Shown here: positions 21,182 through 33,560 of the stretch, piece after piece
How the letters are laid out: each line of letters begins with the position of its first letter
Position numbering within the stretch: the first letter of the stretch is position 1
Source: Hoplostethus atlanticus
Lineage: Eukaryota > Chordata > Actinopteri > Trachichthyiformes > Trachichthyidae
Length of the DNA: 64,000 nt
Direction of reading: 5' to 3'
Assembly (NCBI GenBank): GCA_034670405.1
Contig: JAXDDX010000003.1
Span: 2,829,501 to 2,893,500, forward strand
The notes under the pieces: generated by a model
The model's database searches: none
What the model saw: only the letters and a program-made list of their open reading frames with translations
Told to the model about the DNA's origin: nothing
Translations under genes and position numbers: made by a program

Positions 21182-23913
21182 TGCAGGATCCAAGGTTCCT
21201 GTACAGACCAATAACTCTAGACTACGTGACTCGACATGATAGACTGTTATAAATAAACCAGCAGACATGATTTGGGTTTAAATATTGAAAGAGCAAACAC
21301 CCTACATTTGCACTTTTATACACAATACTGGGTGTACAGTGTGTGCAGCATATTCATATCCTCTTAGCTTTTTTCCCCAAAATATTGTCCTTTTCACATT
21401 CTAACATTAAATGCAGCTGTATTTTCTGCTCTTTTTATTCTAATTATTACTGCTCCCTGTTCTAATATAATTCAAGCTTCAGTATAACACGAGTTATAAA
21501 TTTATGAAATAAAAACAGCAGCAATAATAAAAGCAACAGCATTAATAAATGCAAGTAATACAAGTTTTATGATAATCACCTTTGAGAAGTATAGTAGGTT
21601 GTTTGGATGGTTGGGAGAGAGGGATTACAATTCATTACCAATAACCACCCACTCCCTTCCACACATTGCTGGCATTTAATAAAGAAAGACCTGAAGACAG
21701 AGAAGGGAATCCATATAAGAGAATAAGAAAATAAGAAAAGGTTGAAAGGAGAGCGAGATAATACCCTTCACTCTCAATTGATGGCATAACGCCACCCTGC
21801 AACTCCTTTGCGGTGACCATTTTGGATCCTTCCTAGTAAGCTTCCGATTAAATTCAGTTGATGATGAAGAATGCCACAAGGGGAAGAAACGAATTAGCAC
21901 GGTTTCCTCCTCAGGGTCAAACAGTTCTCGCTGAGGTTTGCTTATTATTGGTGCCATTCAGTTCAGCCAAAAAAAACAAAAAACATCAGTGATTCTTGTC
22001 TGAATCATTACACTCTCTTAAAAGCGAGGAAAGACTGAAGGTCTACTAAGTAAACAAGCTAATTCTCTGCTTTTCAATATTGTTATCCATGTGCGGGAGC
22101 TAATCTACTAAAGCAGAGATAAGAGAAAGAATGTAAATGAAAAGATGAGCGGATACATGTCGTTCTCTCTGACTTTCTCTGGTTTTCTCTAGCTTAATCC
22201 TTTACAGGGTCATGGGGGGCTGTAAAGGAGCCTATGCCTGTATGCATCGCAAATAAGAGACCCTGGACAGGTTTAACACGCACAATGGGCAATTTATAAT
22301 ACTTATGCATGGCCAGCCGCTAAAACAACTCTGTTTAATATTAGGGTTAAGGGTACTGTTAGATATAGGCAACTCATTCTTTGGTTAAGGTTAAACTGAA
22401 ACCATTCATTTCAGTGATTAAGTGTGAGGAAACTGGCAGCTTTTAATGTGCATTGTTTTTCTAGCTACAGCTATGCTACACTGACCAAAAAAAACCTAAA
22501 AACGTTTTGAACACATCAACATGTTTTACTCAGGTCAGTGGGTTTAAATGTTTAAATCCGTGTAGTGTAAGCTAAACGAAACCAAGTCCAAAGTTACTTC
22601 TCACCAAGGGCACAGGGTTATTCATCTCTCCCCTCTGGTTTCCTCTACATATTTATCCCATAGCTCCTCGGCCAGGCAGAACCCTGGTGTTTCTGTGTGT
22701 TTGTCCATTAATCTCTCTGTATGCTGACAGTTAGCTGTCTGCCTGAGATCCTAATGCATCATCTCTGTGTGGGGCTGGGACTGACACCGCCTGTTAGGCC
22801 CCCGTTTAATCGCTTCATTAGCAATTACTGCTGGATTCAGAGGAACAGGCACTTATAAAGCCACTTCCAAAACCTCCAGCAGGGAACTCTTGATATGTCA
22901 TTTTTTTATCTGCAGTAATCACTTATCCCTGTCTGTGATGATTTGTGAGGTGAGTGTGAGTAGAAGGGTCTTATCTTGGGATGAGCGTATCATTACATCC
23001 AAGCTCTGAGAACATCTTATTGACTGTAGGCCTGTGGAACAAATGATTAAACCAAAAGAGTGGAGGGTAACCCTTTGCACAGTAGTGTGTACCCTCCTAC
23101 AGCGGTAGCTATTATGCTAACTATCCCAAATTAGTACTGCAGGGTTTTACCCACAATTCATCTTGGGGGTGAACGAAAGCTCTAGATGTAGTAGAGTAAG
23201 CTTGATGGCTATTTGTGCTATTACAGGCCCATTCACACCCGGCACAGGGGCACTGTGTGACATTGTGTGATGTGCATAGTGAAGCTTCACAACCTTCTTG
23301 TGTGACTCACTTAATTCAGTTTGTAGTAAAACAGTAGTAATTCTACTGTTTATCATGGTGAGCTGGTGTGTATGCAGTGTGAAAGCAAGGTGGGGTGTTT
23401 TGGGGTTTGTCTTTGTTTTGATTTTGTTCGTCGTTCATCTGTGCTATTTTACATCAACTTTACATGGTGTACCTTTATGTATGTTATTTACTTTTGGTGC
23501 AGCCATATTTGACGATTCCCTTGATGAGACCCTCTGAGACAAAAAAATCCAAAGTCCAAAAGCAAGTAAGTTTCCCAACAAAAAAATCCGATGCACACCA
23601 TTTTCACCTCCCAAACAATTACGATAACAACTTTGCCATTACACGCCAAATTTCGACTGTCATGTGTTCATTTAGTAAAATTCCTCTGTGTGCGCTTAAT
23701 CATCCACCTGCAGCCGACTTAAACTGGATCTCAGTAATCGGCTTCTCAGACCTTGGCCCAGGTATCTAGACTGAGACAGAAGGCCTCTACTTCCCTCTAA
23801 TCTGAGTGTTTTGTGTCTCCGTGTGTGTCTGTGTGTATCTGCTTGTTTTGGCATGCATGCGTGCACTCGCGTAGACATGCTGCGCGCGTGTGTGTGTGTG
23901 TGTGTGTGTATGT

Positions 23914-23957
<44 letters not shown>

Positions 23958-24379
23958 CAGTGGGAAGTGGAGGTTATTTCGATGGAGGGGCATTCATTTT
24001 TTCCCATAACACCCTTCAGCAGCGCCGGCCCATATTGACTTCCCAGACTCATCTATTCTCATTTATGAAATGATGTCAAAACTCCATGGCAACCACTCTA
24101 GCAGTAGCCCAGGGCTCGCTAACCAGAAAGAGGCAGTGAAACAGGAGCGCCATATGTACACACACGCAAAACCAACCACATACACACATAAACCCACGTA
24201 GCCGTAAAACTTTAACACTGGCGGTCCATGACTGGTTGTGTCGAAGTCAGTTCTCTTTAGATGAGACATTAGTGTTGAAACAGAAGGGCAGAAAGGAGGA
24301 GGATAACAGAAACCTCTAGGTTTCTAGGTTCATGAGTTACCTTTTAACCACCGTCACAGACTACGCAGTAATCAGTCAG
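21182..24379. other. no gene seen; compound microsatellite at 23.9 kb
   Basis: Ordinary AT-rich DNA. 22640-22920 has balanced, non-repetitive composition and could be conserved non-coding sequence, but that cannot be judged from one genome. (GT)n 23888-23908 and (GA)n 23919-23954 lie at the right. Confidence 0.45.
23888..23954. repeat. compound (GT)n-(GA)n microsatellite
   Basis: GT run 23888-23908, a short TATGTGAGT bridge, then GA run 23919-23954. Confidence 0.95.
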
Positions 24380-25382
24380 TAAATTATAGGCCGACGACAG
24401 AAGTGTCAATTTCATACACTTAGCAGTTACAGCGAGTGCTTACTCAACCGCTTTTTGCCTATTCATCCAGGTTAGTATTATATTTCGAGTCCTTCATAAT
24501 AATCAATCATAAATTAGCTTAGGCCATAGGTTGCATCACTAATAGCCACCTGCATTCCTTCAGTATGGCGACCTATTCAATGGTCACCTGCCTGTCAAGA
24601 CGTTTTGAATATTCAGCATGATTTGTCCTCCACTCCTCATAAAGGGGTCGACCTGGAGGAAACACCGGTTTGTCAATTTGCAGTATGCTTCACGACTGAG
24701 GAATTTGTAAGTGGCCGTAGTTACAGCTTGATGACCTGTAATGTTTGTAAATATGTATAAATGAAAGTTTATGCATCTTTTCTTTTCATTTTGTGAAATG
24801 CTTTTGTCATTTGTTGAGTCTGTAGGCCTATTTATACATTGTACATGTGTACAATGCTTATGTGAACTATTTGGCTATCAGAGAAAGAACAACTTTACTT
24901 TATGGGGCACAACATCATTAGTCAAAGAAAGTCAATGATAATGGCTCATGCTTTTTCAGTAAATATTTATCAATGGAAAGCTATTCATCATTGGTTTATT
25001 GGACAATAGAGGGACATTTCCACTTGACTTAAAGAGGCACAAAATAAGTAATAGTATTGGAAATGCTTAATTCATAGATGGTTAAGGTACTGATGTAACT
25101 GATGTAACTCACATGAGTTGCAATTCATCAACCGATGCCTGCAGTGATTACAGCTGAATACTGAAGCTGGGACAAATATCGTCAATGAGGAATGTGAGGA
25201 ATGCTATCAGTGATGCAACCTGTGGCCTAAGCTAATTAATGGTTGACTGTTAATAAGGACACGGAAAATATAATATTAACCTGGACGAATGGGCATCAGG
25301 TTAAGATGCAAAAGAGGTTGAGCAAGCATTTACTGTAACTGCTAATTGTATGGAATTGGCACGTATGGGCCTATTCATTAAT
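24380..25382. mobile_element. roughly 1-kb foldback element with long inverted arms
   Basis: 24380-24566 matches the reverse complement of 25183-25382 at roughly 75-80 percent by eye. Shared words include TGATGCAACCTRTGGCCTAA, AATATAATAYTAACCTGGA and GTAACTGCTAA. The 600-nt AT-rich spacer has no transposase frame. This fits an old non-autonomous DNA transposon with long terminal inverted repeats; family and target duplication not determined. Confidence 0.65.
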
Positions 25383-27404
25383 GATACACGAATAACAATC
25401 TGAGCCTGTCAGTGGCAAAAAAGTGGCAGTAGTCAGCACTGCGGACTACGTTGCAGCCATAGGCAGCCCGTTTCGCGACTGCCAACTGAGGCGATCTACC
25501 GGAGCAACCGGTTTGTATGGAGTCAAATTGAGGAGTCACCTGGTAAATGCTTGAGTGCGAGAGGCTGCAAGGGCTCGAAATTGTATAAATAGGAATGGGA
25601 CAGCACTTTGCGACATATGGCGTTACCTTGACGACACCAAAACATGTTACGTACGATTGTGGGTTTGGACTTTTTATTTTACCTTTTTTACTTTCTTCTG
25701 ACCCCGGTGACCCCACTGCTTCAGGGTCACAGACCTCCATAAACCCCAATAAAACATTTTCCCCCATGCATCCCAGGCAAGCCTTTATTTGTGATGACCT
25801 CTTTACTTAGAAAAATGGAAACCCAAACAAAACCTACAGAAAAGCATAATTACTACGGCCTGGGGATAAACAGCACTGCCATCCTCCAAGGGAACTGGCC
25901 TGTCCGTAACACTTAGACCAACTATTTTCAGAAGCAGTTCTATACTTAAATGAGCGAACCCTCCTACAATTCTCCTCCCACCTTTATTTCAGACCAGCCA
26001 TGGACCACCTCCATGTGTCACAAAGGTCAACACACAATACAGTGAACAAGTTAAAATGGGAAAACATCCGAGTGTGTTTCTGCCTGATAGCACAACTATT
26101 TATTTTCTTTCCATATCTTTCAGCCTTTGAAGGCTTGTAAATATTCCCCATTACATTCCTGTTGTAATTAATGAAACATTGTAATTAAGGGGTGTAAACA
26201 CCAAGTCATGGTTTGATATGGAAACAAGGAAATCATATTTGCATTTATGTGCAATTATTTTTTCCCTTTCACCATGGTTTCATCTTCATATCACAGCCCA
26301 GTGTGTGGCTTTTTTTTTATCTCCGGGAAAATTAGAAAAATATGATGGAGGAAAAAAAACAGTAATATGTTAAAAACCTTATTACAGTAATCAGCAAGGC
26401 AGAGTTGGGGACATTTTCCCCAACGAATCATTTGCATAATTCAATTTTGAGTACACTATCAAAATCCAGTATGCGTTTAATGCCTTAGCAAAAATAGTAA
26501 TATTTAATATTTAAGTTGCTAAAATGAAATTATATTTTACCCCCTCTTTGCCCTTTCCACTGTTGCCACAATCTCCAAAGTGTTTGTTAGGGGAGCATTT
26601 TCTGCCGTGCTGCCGCTGGTACATGACTTCCCAGTTAAAATTGACTCATTTCAATTAAGCTAATTAATAAAGTCAACTTTTTTCCTCAGTCCTGCCAAAT
26701 ATATTGATTGTCACTCTTGAAAAATCTGTGTCATTAGGTAGTCCGCTCTCGGAGTCCACTGTCAAAACAAGGACAAGCCATGCTTAATAACCAGCCTCCG
26801 TCCTGCAGCTTGGCCAAGATAAAGTACTGCTGTACCTTGAAGGCCCAATATTTTAGGTGGATATGTTATATTTTCTTATTTCATTCTGACCACAAGTATT
26901 TACCCAGTAGTTCACTAAAAGCAGACACTGAGCTTGAGCTTGTCTATTACGGATCAGACCTTCTAACAGCTGGTCGTTTGCTCTAAAGGATATTCATTGG
27001 ACTCTTTGAGAAACACACACGTGCACACACTCACACATGTACAGTCTATACACACACACACCTTGAAATTATATTAAAACATTGATTTATTTTGTTTGTT
27101 TTTTACTATTTATTCTAGCATGTCAGCTTCAGTACAAACACACACACACAGAAGCGCATGTGCTTACAACCCCACACACACATTTACGTGTACTCAGCTA
27201 CCCTTGTGCATCATTCTGGTGGCAACATAAATAACAGGTAGGGACAGCCGACTGAAGAAGATGGACAGAGAGCGGCCAAGGAAGTCGATTCTCTCTCTCT
27301 CTCTAATTCACATTCCAATGGACTTTAGTGGTGTGAAATACTATAGCAGTTTGCCAAAACAAATTCAATGTTTAGATGGTAATAACACTTGCTTACACCT
27401 AAAC
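25383..27404. other. no gene seen; homeodomain-motif-rich AT DNA
   Basis: No supported gene. 26100-26720 is AT-rich with several TAATTA words (about 26165, 26183, 26660). It could be regulatory or neutral. Short CA patches lie at 27010-27180. Confidence 0.4.
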
Positions 27405-27600
27405 AAGTGCACTAGCTCTTTCTAGGTGTTCAGGCCTCCAGTCAGTTGATCTCTGTTTGAATTTTACCGTACTGCCTGGTGTACGAGTGCACACTATACT
27501 TACTTCATGCAGGGCTCTTGGGGCTCTGCACCGCACAAACAAACGCACACACAGAGCCCGGATCCTATAGAGGTGCTCAGCCCACACACCAAATAATGAC
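27405..27600 (+). repeat. dispersed unidentified family, copy B
   Basis: CTAGCTCTTTCTAGGTGTTC at 27411 parallels CTAGCGCTTTCTAGGTGCTC at 53947; CTGCCTGGTGTACGAGTGCA at 27472 parallels CTGCCTGGTGTACAAGCGCA at 54187; CCTATAGAGGTGCTCAGCCC near 27566 parallels the minus-strand reading of 20049-20070. It is shorter than copy C. Confidence 0.6.
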
Positions 27601-27959
27601 AGTTATAATGACAGTAGAACAGTGAGACAATTAAGCAATCATTAAAGGCCAAATCTGAAATCAAAGTAAGCCATTTAATGCCACTTCATCCCATTTAATG
27701 ACTTTGTGTTCAGATAATCAGATTGAAGACATTCTCACATTAAAATTGAAAGACACAGCTCTAAATTCATTGACTGACAATAAAACGGTAACCAATGTAA
27801 ATGTTCCCTTACCCACATGCCAACCTTCATTAGTATTTCAGGATTGTTTTTAAAATCCAGGGGGAGAGCAACAGCACAAACATCAAGTGGGACACACTAC
27901 ATGACTATATCTGTACACCGCATATAAACAGAACCCCCGAAACTTAGCACTGTAGTAAA
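27601..27959. other. no gene seen; TATA-like word near its end
   Basis: AT-rich DNA. CATATAAACAG at about 27919 lies some 90 nt upstream of the first ATG of the open frame that follows. This may be chance. Confidence 0.3.
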
Positions 27960-28485
27960 CAAATTTGCGAGTTGCTATTTAACTTGGAGTGTAAGTGGAG
28001 GATTGGTAAAAACATGAAAGAAAAGCAATGTTTGTATAGTAAACAAGATGTCAGCAAAAAGTTGTGGGAACCAAAACTGTCCAATCTGTCCAAAGTTATT
28101 GACATTTGTCGACTGTACGGCAAAATATTCCGTACATTGAGTGAAGCATTATTGTTACATAATTCTAATGTAACAATAAAGCCATATAATACTGGGAGTT
28201 GGGAGACAGTCGGACCTGTCCAAACTGATGATCCACTCAATGATATTTGCCATTCTTGCAAAGACCTCCTTATAAAGTACTGTCATAGTAGTGATGATGT
28301 GAAAATAATATTTACGCTTGTCAATAGAATGGCAGAAAACCTTCAAGCGTGGCGTATCCATCTCATCGGACAAAAAGACGCACTACTGCTGTGCACAGAT
28401 CAGCCACAGAGAGCCTCTCATCTAGCATCAGAGTTCAGCCACTCTCAGATACCCAGTGTAGTCCTGGATTTAACATGGTAATATT
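27960..28485 (+). CDS. orphan open frame, possible unidentified exon
   Basis: The frame is open from 27960 to a stop at 28479-28481; the first ATG (28014, context AACATGA) gives about 155 residues. The product is not low-complexity and has a balanced composition, with helix-like segments such as LSNLSKVIDICRLYGKIF and VKIIFTLVNRMAENLQAW. I see no signal peptide, membrane segment or known motif and do not recognise the family. The terminal ACATGGTAATA could be a splice donor, in which case the true protein continues elsewhere. Length alone is only marginally unusual for random DNA of this size, so it could also be a fortuitous frame or a pseudogene relic. Confidence 0.35.
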
Positions 28486-28764
28486 ACAATCTGACTAGTG
28501 AGATTAGAGGTGAGCTGTTGGTTTCATGTCCATCCCTTTGAGCACTAGCATCATTTCTGTTGTGGTCAGATAACATAGTATGGTCTTATGTATTTGCTTA
28601 TTTCCTGTGTTTAATTCCATAGTTTGCTATAGTAGCCTAACCTGTTGATAACCTGAGTCGTAGTTTAATTGGTTACAGACTGGTATTGAAAATATGTTTG
28701 TTTGTTAATCGATATAGCTGGCTAAATGTAGGCTTCTAATGAAAAAGGAAATCAATGTTTATCA
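28486..28764. other. no gene seen
   Basis: AT-rich DNA between the orphan frame and the LINE. No supported feature. Confidence 0.4.
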
Positions 28765-29660
28765 ACGCTAGCATTGATGGCCTCCAGACTGTACGGGCCA
28801 GACACCATGAGCGAGCGGTAAGCAGAAAGGACGGGGGCTTGCCGTTATAGTTAACAACAGCTGGTGTCATCTTGGACATATTACTGTTGAGGAACGTTTC
28901 TGTAGCCTGGACATTGAACTGTTAGCCGTTAGCCTGCTCCCCTACTATCTGCCGAGACAGTTCACGGCCACCATTGTTGTTACTGTTTACATTCTGCCGT
29001 CCGTGGAAGGTGGTCGCAGCGAGTGACGCCATCCACTTTGTGACTGCCAGGCTCCAGACACGACACTCCAGAGCCTTCATGGCGATCTCTGGGGATTTCA
29101 ACCATGCCTCTCTCTCCTCTACACTGCCCACCTTCAAACAGTTTGTCAAGTGCCCTACCAAGGAAAATTAGGCTTTGGACTTGCCGTATGCTAATGTCAA
29201 GGAGGCATACAGCTCCACTGCACTCCCACCCCTCGGCAGATCCGACCACAACCGGTGACCACCAGGACAGTGAGAAGATGGTCACCGGAGGCCAAAGAGT
29301 GTTTTGAGGCAACAGGCTGGGATGTGTTCTGTGAGTCGCATGGGGAGGACATTGACGGACTCACTGACTGCATTACGGACTACATACATTTTTGTGTGGA
29401 TAACAGCGTTCCCACCAGGAAGGTACGCTGTTTTTCAAACAACAAACCCTGGATCACCAGCGACCTGAAGGCCCTACTGAACGAGAAGAAGAGGGCCTTC
29501 AGAGAGGGAGACAGAAGGTCAGAAGTGTCCAGAAGGAGCTTAAGGTGAGGATCAATGAGGGGAAGAGAGCCTACTAGGCAAAGATGGAGGACCAGCTGCA
29601 GCAGCGGGTGAGAGACGTGTGGAGTGGAATGAGGAACATCACCGGCTTCAGGACCTCACC
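28765..29660 (+). pseudogene. LINE ORF2 AP-endonuclease and linker, broken
   Basis: Pieces in successive frames: SIDGLQTVRA near 28770, a segment corresponding to LLPYYLPRQFTATIVVTVYI (28935-28995), HFVTARLQTRHSRAFMAISG and DFNHASLSSTLPTFKQF (29033-29150), GRSDHN near 29235 (the SDH motif closing the AP-endonuclease domain that nicks target DNA), then VRRWSPEAKECFEATGWDVF, VRCFSNNKPWITSDLKALL and KMEDQLQQRVRDVWSGMRNI. Stops at 29169-29171 and others, plus frame changes near 29255 and 29545, make it a pseudogene. What follows at about 29650 is 3'-UTR-like, so the RT was lost by internal deletion. Confidence 0.8.
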
Positions 29661-29972
29661 ACTTATCACCTACCACCCTGCACTTTATCCATTCCCATTC
29701 ACATTTATTCATTGCCATTGCCCTGCACTTTATCCACTTTCTTCATTCCCCTTCACATTCATTCACCCATCACCATTCTTTAACTCTGTATACATGTACC
29801 ATCCATTCATTCGCTGTACATCCAGGTTCTATGTCAACTAGCACCGTAGTTTTATAGTATTTAGTTTTTAGGCCTTTGTTGTATTTTTTTCCTTGCCTTT
29901 GTATTTTGTACATTCTTGTGATACTGTTATGCTGCTGAAACCTAAGATATTTCCCCCCGGGGATCAATGAAG

Positions 29973-30056
<84 letters not shown>
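29973..30056. repeat. (TATC)21 tetranucleotide tail
   Basis: Perfect 84-nt tetranucleotide array directly at the LINE 3' end. Fish LINEs of this group often end in such arrays. Confidence 0.97.
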
Positions 30057-30640
30057 AAAAGGGGTTGAAAAATATAAATACCTACTGACTTAAAATATGA
30101 ATATATCTGCAACATAAATTCGTCAATCGTCTGTCAAGTGCTCTTCTTTTACTCTCTTCTTTAATTAAACATTAATTTTCTCCAAATCTCTGCCTGCCCT
30201 TACGCCACATTTTCTGTCTCCCTTTGTATTCCTCAGTATCGCCACCTACTCCAACATTTTTTACTACTTCATACATTTGTTTACGTTTTTCTTTTTCTTA
30301 TCCCTTCATCTCTATTGCCCCTCACCATTTCCTTCTACAGTTGCTGTGATGTTTTGAAAAGCTGCAAAGCTGACGACCTAGTGGCAGTTGTGGGGATTAA
30401 ACTCCTATTGGTGAGGTGTGTATGTGTGTACGTGCATGTGTACGTGTGTGTGGGTGTGTGTGTGTGTATGTGTGTTGTAAACCACAGGGGGATTAGGCTG
30501 TTATTGATCCAAGGTGGACACAGTATTTACTGGGATAACTTGCAAAGCCCCGTCATCATAACTGTCTGAGACAGCCGTCTAACTTAATGAAAGCACTCCC
30601 CAAATGTCAACTGCTTAACACCACTGTAAGGCAGCCATAT

Positions 30641-30688
<48 letters not shown>

Positions 30689-31635
30689 AGGACACACATA
30701 GCTATCAGTGTAATCATCAGCCACCTTTAACACCCCCAGCTCCAAGACAGGTAAATCAGCAGCTTTATCTTGAGCAATCGACCAAAGGAATTATGCACAC
30801 ACACAAACACACACACACACACACACACATCCACTTGAAAATTAATGGGATTGCTCTAAGCAGCAGATTGGGAATCATCAGTGTTCTACATCCACCTGGA
30901 TCAAACAAGCTTTTTGAAATGAGGATAATACACATTTGCGATTCTTAATTTAATTAAAAAGCCAAAGTTTATTATCTGTGAAAATAAGGTAAATCTAATA
31001 CTTAAAATGATGTTACGCATGCATTATTAATGTTGTCTTTGTAAATACAGTAAAACCTTTTCACAAAGAGCCCTGTTTTAATGAGTAAGATTTGAATTTT
31101 GAAGGCATGGAATTTGTCATCACTAAAATAAAGAAAAAAAACAAAGAAAAAAAACCCTTTCTTCGAAAATTAAGAAGTCCATTCAAAGGACATCAAACAC
31201 TTATTCTGCAGCGTGATTACAAATTATCTGGTTTCAATTCTCTACCTCGCACCAATAAATTCAATTTTTCAATATATTACATTCTCCATACTCTAAACAT
31301 TAGGCACTTATGTACTCAGGTGTCATGTTTGATAAGGGAACTTACATTTGGGCAATCAAAGAGGTCCAATCATTTCCTGAGAAACTCATTTGCTGTGATC
31401 AGTCTTCCACTGCTGCCTCCTCTCTGCTTCCACACGTGTTTTACACAATTTCCATGGTCCACCACAGTTAGGAGAGGAAAGAAAAATCCTGGGCTGACTC
31501 CCCCCCCCCCCAGAGATGGTGAGTGGAGAGAAAGGAAATGGACGGCAAATTGAAATGATTTCAATGCTTATTATTATTGTCCTGATTGTTGTGCTTTATA
31601 ATGTCACTGTCGTTTTGTTTTTTTTTGCTGTGAAA
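30057..31635. other. no gene seen; two CA runs
   Basis: Imperfect GT-rich patch 30415-30475, (CA)n at 30644-30684 and 30807-30829. A 153-codon frame at 31092-31553 has Lys- and Pro-run composition and no recognisable domain. Confidence 0.5.
30644..30684. repeat. (CA)20 microsatellite
   Basis: Perfect CA run of about 41 nt; a shorter run of about 23 nt lies at 30807-30829. Confidence 0.95.
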
Positions 31636-31728
31636 GCGCCCCGTTTTTTGTTAATTGCCTTGGCATCACTCAGGCAGAGCATTGCCAATAAAGCACCTTG
31701 AAATTGAAAAGTGAATTGGAACTGAATG
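31636..31728 (+). mobile_element. possible non-LTR element 3' end
   Basis: The sequence CCAATAAAGCACCTTGAAAT followed by degenerate TTGAA words resembles the 3' tails of fish LINE/SINE elements. No coding part is attached, so support is weak. Confidence 0.3.
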
Positions 31729-31825
31729 GAGGGAGGAGATTCTCTCTCTCTGTCTCTCTCTTTCTGCAGCTGGTAAAGCAGGATTAGGCTTGGCACAGAA
31801 ACAGACAAAAGGGAGTGTGCATGCA

Positions 31826-31828
<3 letters not shown>

Positions 31829-31876
<48 letters not shown>
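31829..31876. repeat. (GT)24 microsatellite
   Basis: Perfect GT run of 48 nt, followed by GTCCGTGCGT variants. Confidence 0.97.
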
Positions 31877-31878
<2 letters not shown>

Positions 31879-33388
31879 GTGCGTGTGTCCGTGTGCGTAT
31901 GCCAACACTGTCCTGGAGTCAGGGCAGGGAGGTTTTTTAGGGGGCTCAATTAGTTCAGCCCAAACACAAATCCGGAATCTTCCGCATTCCAGGTCTATCT
32001 GGGATGAGGTGGAAAAACAATGAAGCTCTGCCTGCAACTCGGAAAACCTCAAAGTCCCTCTCCTCTCCCGCTTATCCCTGAGAATCCCTGTACACAGGAG
32101 GCTGAGGGGAGCCGATCACAGCCAGAATCCCACGCTCAGCCACTGCTCTGGGTTTTCTGATGTCACTCTGGTTTGTTCCGGGTGAAACGGGATTTGGCCC
32201 TGTGTCTACTGTTGCCAGGTTTGTTTGAATTGTTGTGGTTGGGGGCAGAGATTTCAATGTTTATATCGCTACAGGGAGGGCCACAGTGGAGGAAAGTGAG
32301 TAGAAAGACCATGTTACATGACTCACCTTTTGCAAGCAACTATAAAGGCCATGCTATAGGCTACATATTAAGACAATAATGCTGGGCAATTGTGCTTTCA
32401 ACTGTGACCTGCAGTATTATTTCAGGATGCTTTTGCCTCCCTTCTTCTTCGTCTATCTCTATAGCTACAGTTGGTATCGGTAGCCAAAAATCGGTGGACC
32501 ATAAACTTGGCTGGACCAAACTTTTAGCATGTACAGTTGCTCTTCTGGGAAAAAAATCAAACGTGAGGCAAAGCACACAATACACTTAATCACACATGTA
32601 GTGCCATACTGACATTGCCCACCAGAGATAGATTAGTAGCCCATGTTAACCATACACCTACATGGCTTGCCTGTGACATTTACCACGCAACTCTATAGAC
32701 AAAAACCTCAAAAATCCAAAACATAATCAACCAGTGTAAAAATACCAAACTGTCAGTTTGTAGTGTAGAAAACCACACAGGCATAATTTAAAGTGATTCA
32801 TCATTATAAAGTGATTCATCATTCCGGGGGGATTTTTTAAATTAATCAGGCCGACTACAACAACATGCTTAAACAAAAACTGTGACTGACAGAGTGTGTG
32901 ATTCACATACAAGTGAATTGGAGTGGGTATTGGGTAATTTTACTTAATGAATGCTACTCAAGCCAAATTGTTCACCATTCATCGCCTCTCAAACAGGGTG
33001 GGCCACTAATTGGATGGCAGCAGCCCGCCCAGGCCCACCCGTGTGTCAACGTGCCTGGTTGGTATACAGACACAGCTGAGGGGTGGAGCCAGTGAGGGGG
33101 ATAATCACCTGTGTCTGACTGAGTGATGAAAAGAAGCGTGGTCCAGATCTAACTCGCTGAACTATCTGATACAATCAGACTATACAATGCCTTTGAATTG
33201 AAAGTGGTTCTCTTCTGAAAGACAGGTACCAGTATATTGGTAAATTTAAAATAATTGGACTCAAATATGTATAATTACAGAGTGAACAAATGATCCAGCT
33301 GAGTGGCTGGAAGTGTCATTCCCTGACCTTCTGTCAGTCAAATTGAATACCGTGGTGCGGAGGTCCTCGCATGGCTTTTCATGATCAC

Positions 33389-33389
<1 letters not shown>
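31877..33389. other. no gene seen
   Basis: Mixed DNA. A 17-18-nt word (AAAGTGATTCATCATT) is tandemly doubled at about 32790-32823. No gene or RNA seen. Confidence 0.5.
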
Positions 33390-33423
<34 letters not shown>

Positions 33424-33560
33424 TTTATTTGTATAGAGCTTTTTAGACACAAAGTTCACAAAGTGCTTCACAACAATAAAAATAAAAGAATACAGACAGG
33501 ATTAAACAATAAAACATGAAACGATCAGAAGAGAATCAACCTTGTGAGAGCAAATACAAT
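33390..33560 (-). mobile_element. LINE-type 3' end in reverse orientation with (TTA)n tail
   Basis: (AAT)n at 33390-33421 followed by AACTTTATTTGTATAGAGCT and CACAAAGTGCTTCACAACAA. Read on the minus strand this is the common fish retro-element 3' UTR that ends in a TTA array. No coding sequence is attached. Confidence 0.5.

Larger units (their letters stand above)
28765..30056 (+). mobile_element. internally deleted L2/Maui-type LINE ending in (TATC)n
   Basis: Endonuclease-containing part of the same LINE family as the 17-kb copy, fused to a 3' UTR (from about 29650) that ends GGGGATCAATGAAGTATC and runs into (TATC)21. The RT domain is missing. The 5' end is truncated within the endonuclease near 28765. 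Confidence 0.8.

Noticed and set aside
20876..21268. Ser/Leu and Arg/Glu repeat proteins
   Set aside because: Translations of the CT/GA microsatellite; the same applies to Cys/Val and Thr/His frames over GT/CA arrays elsewhere.
25378..25767. 129-codon minus-strand frame
   Set aside because: No recognisable motif; it begins in the arm of a foldback element.
29973..30056. Regular repeat array considered as CRISPR
   Set aside because: It is a perfect tetranucleotide microsatellite with no spacers in a eukaryotic context.
31092..31553. 153-codon frame
   Set aside because: Lys-run start, poly-Pro end from a C run, no domain, and it overlaps a candidate retro-element tail region.
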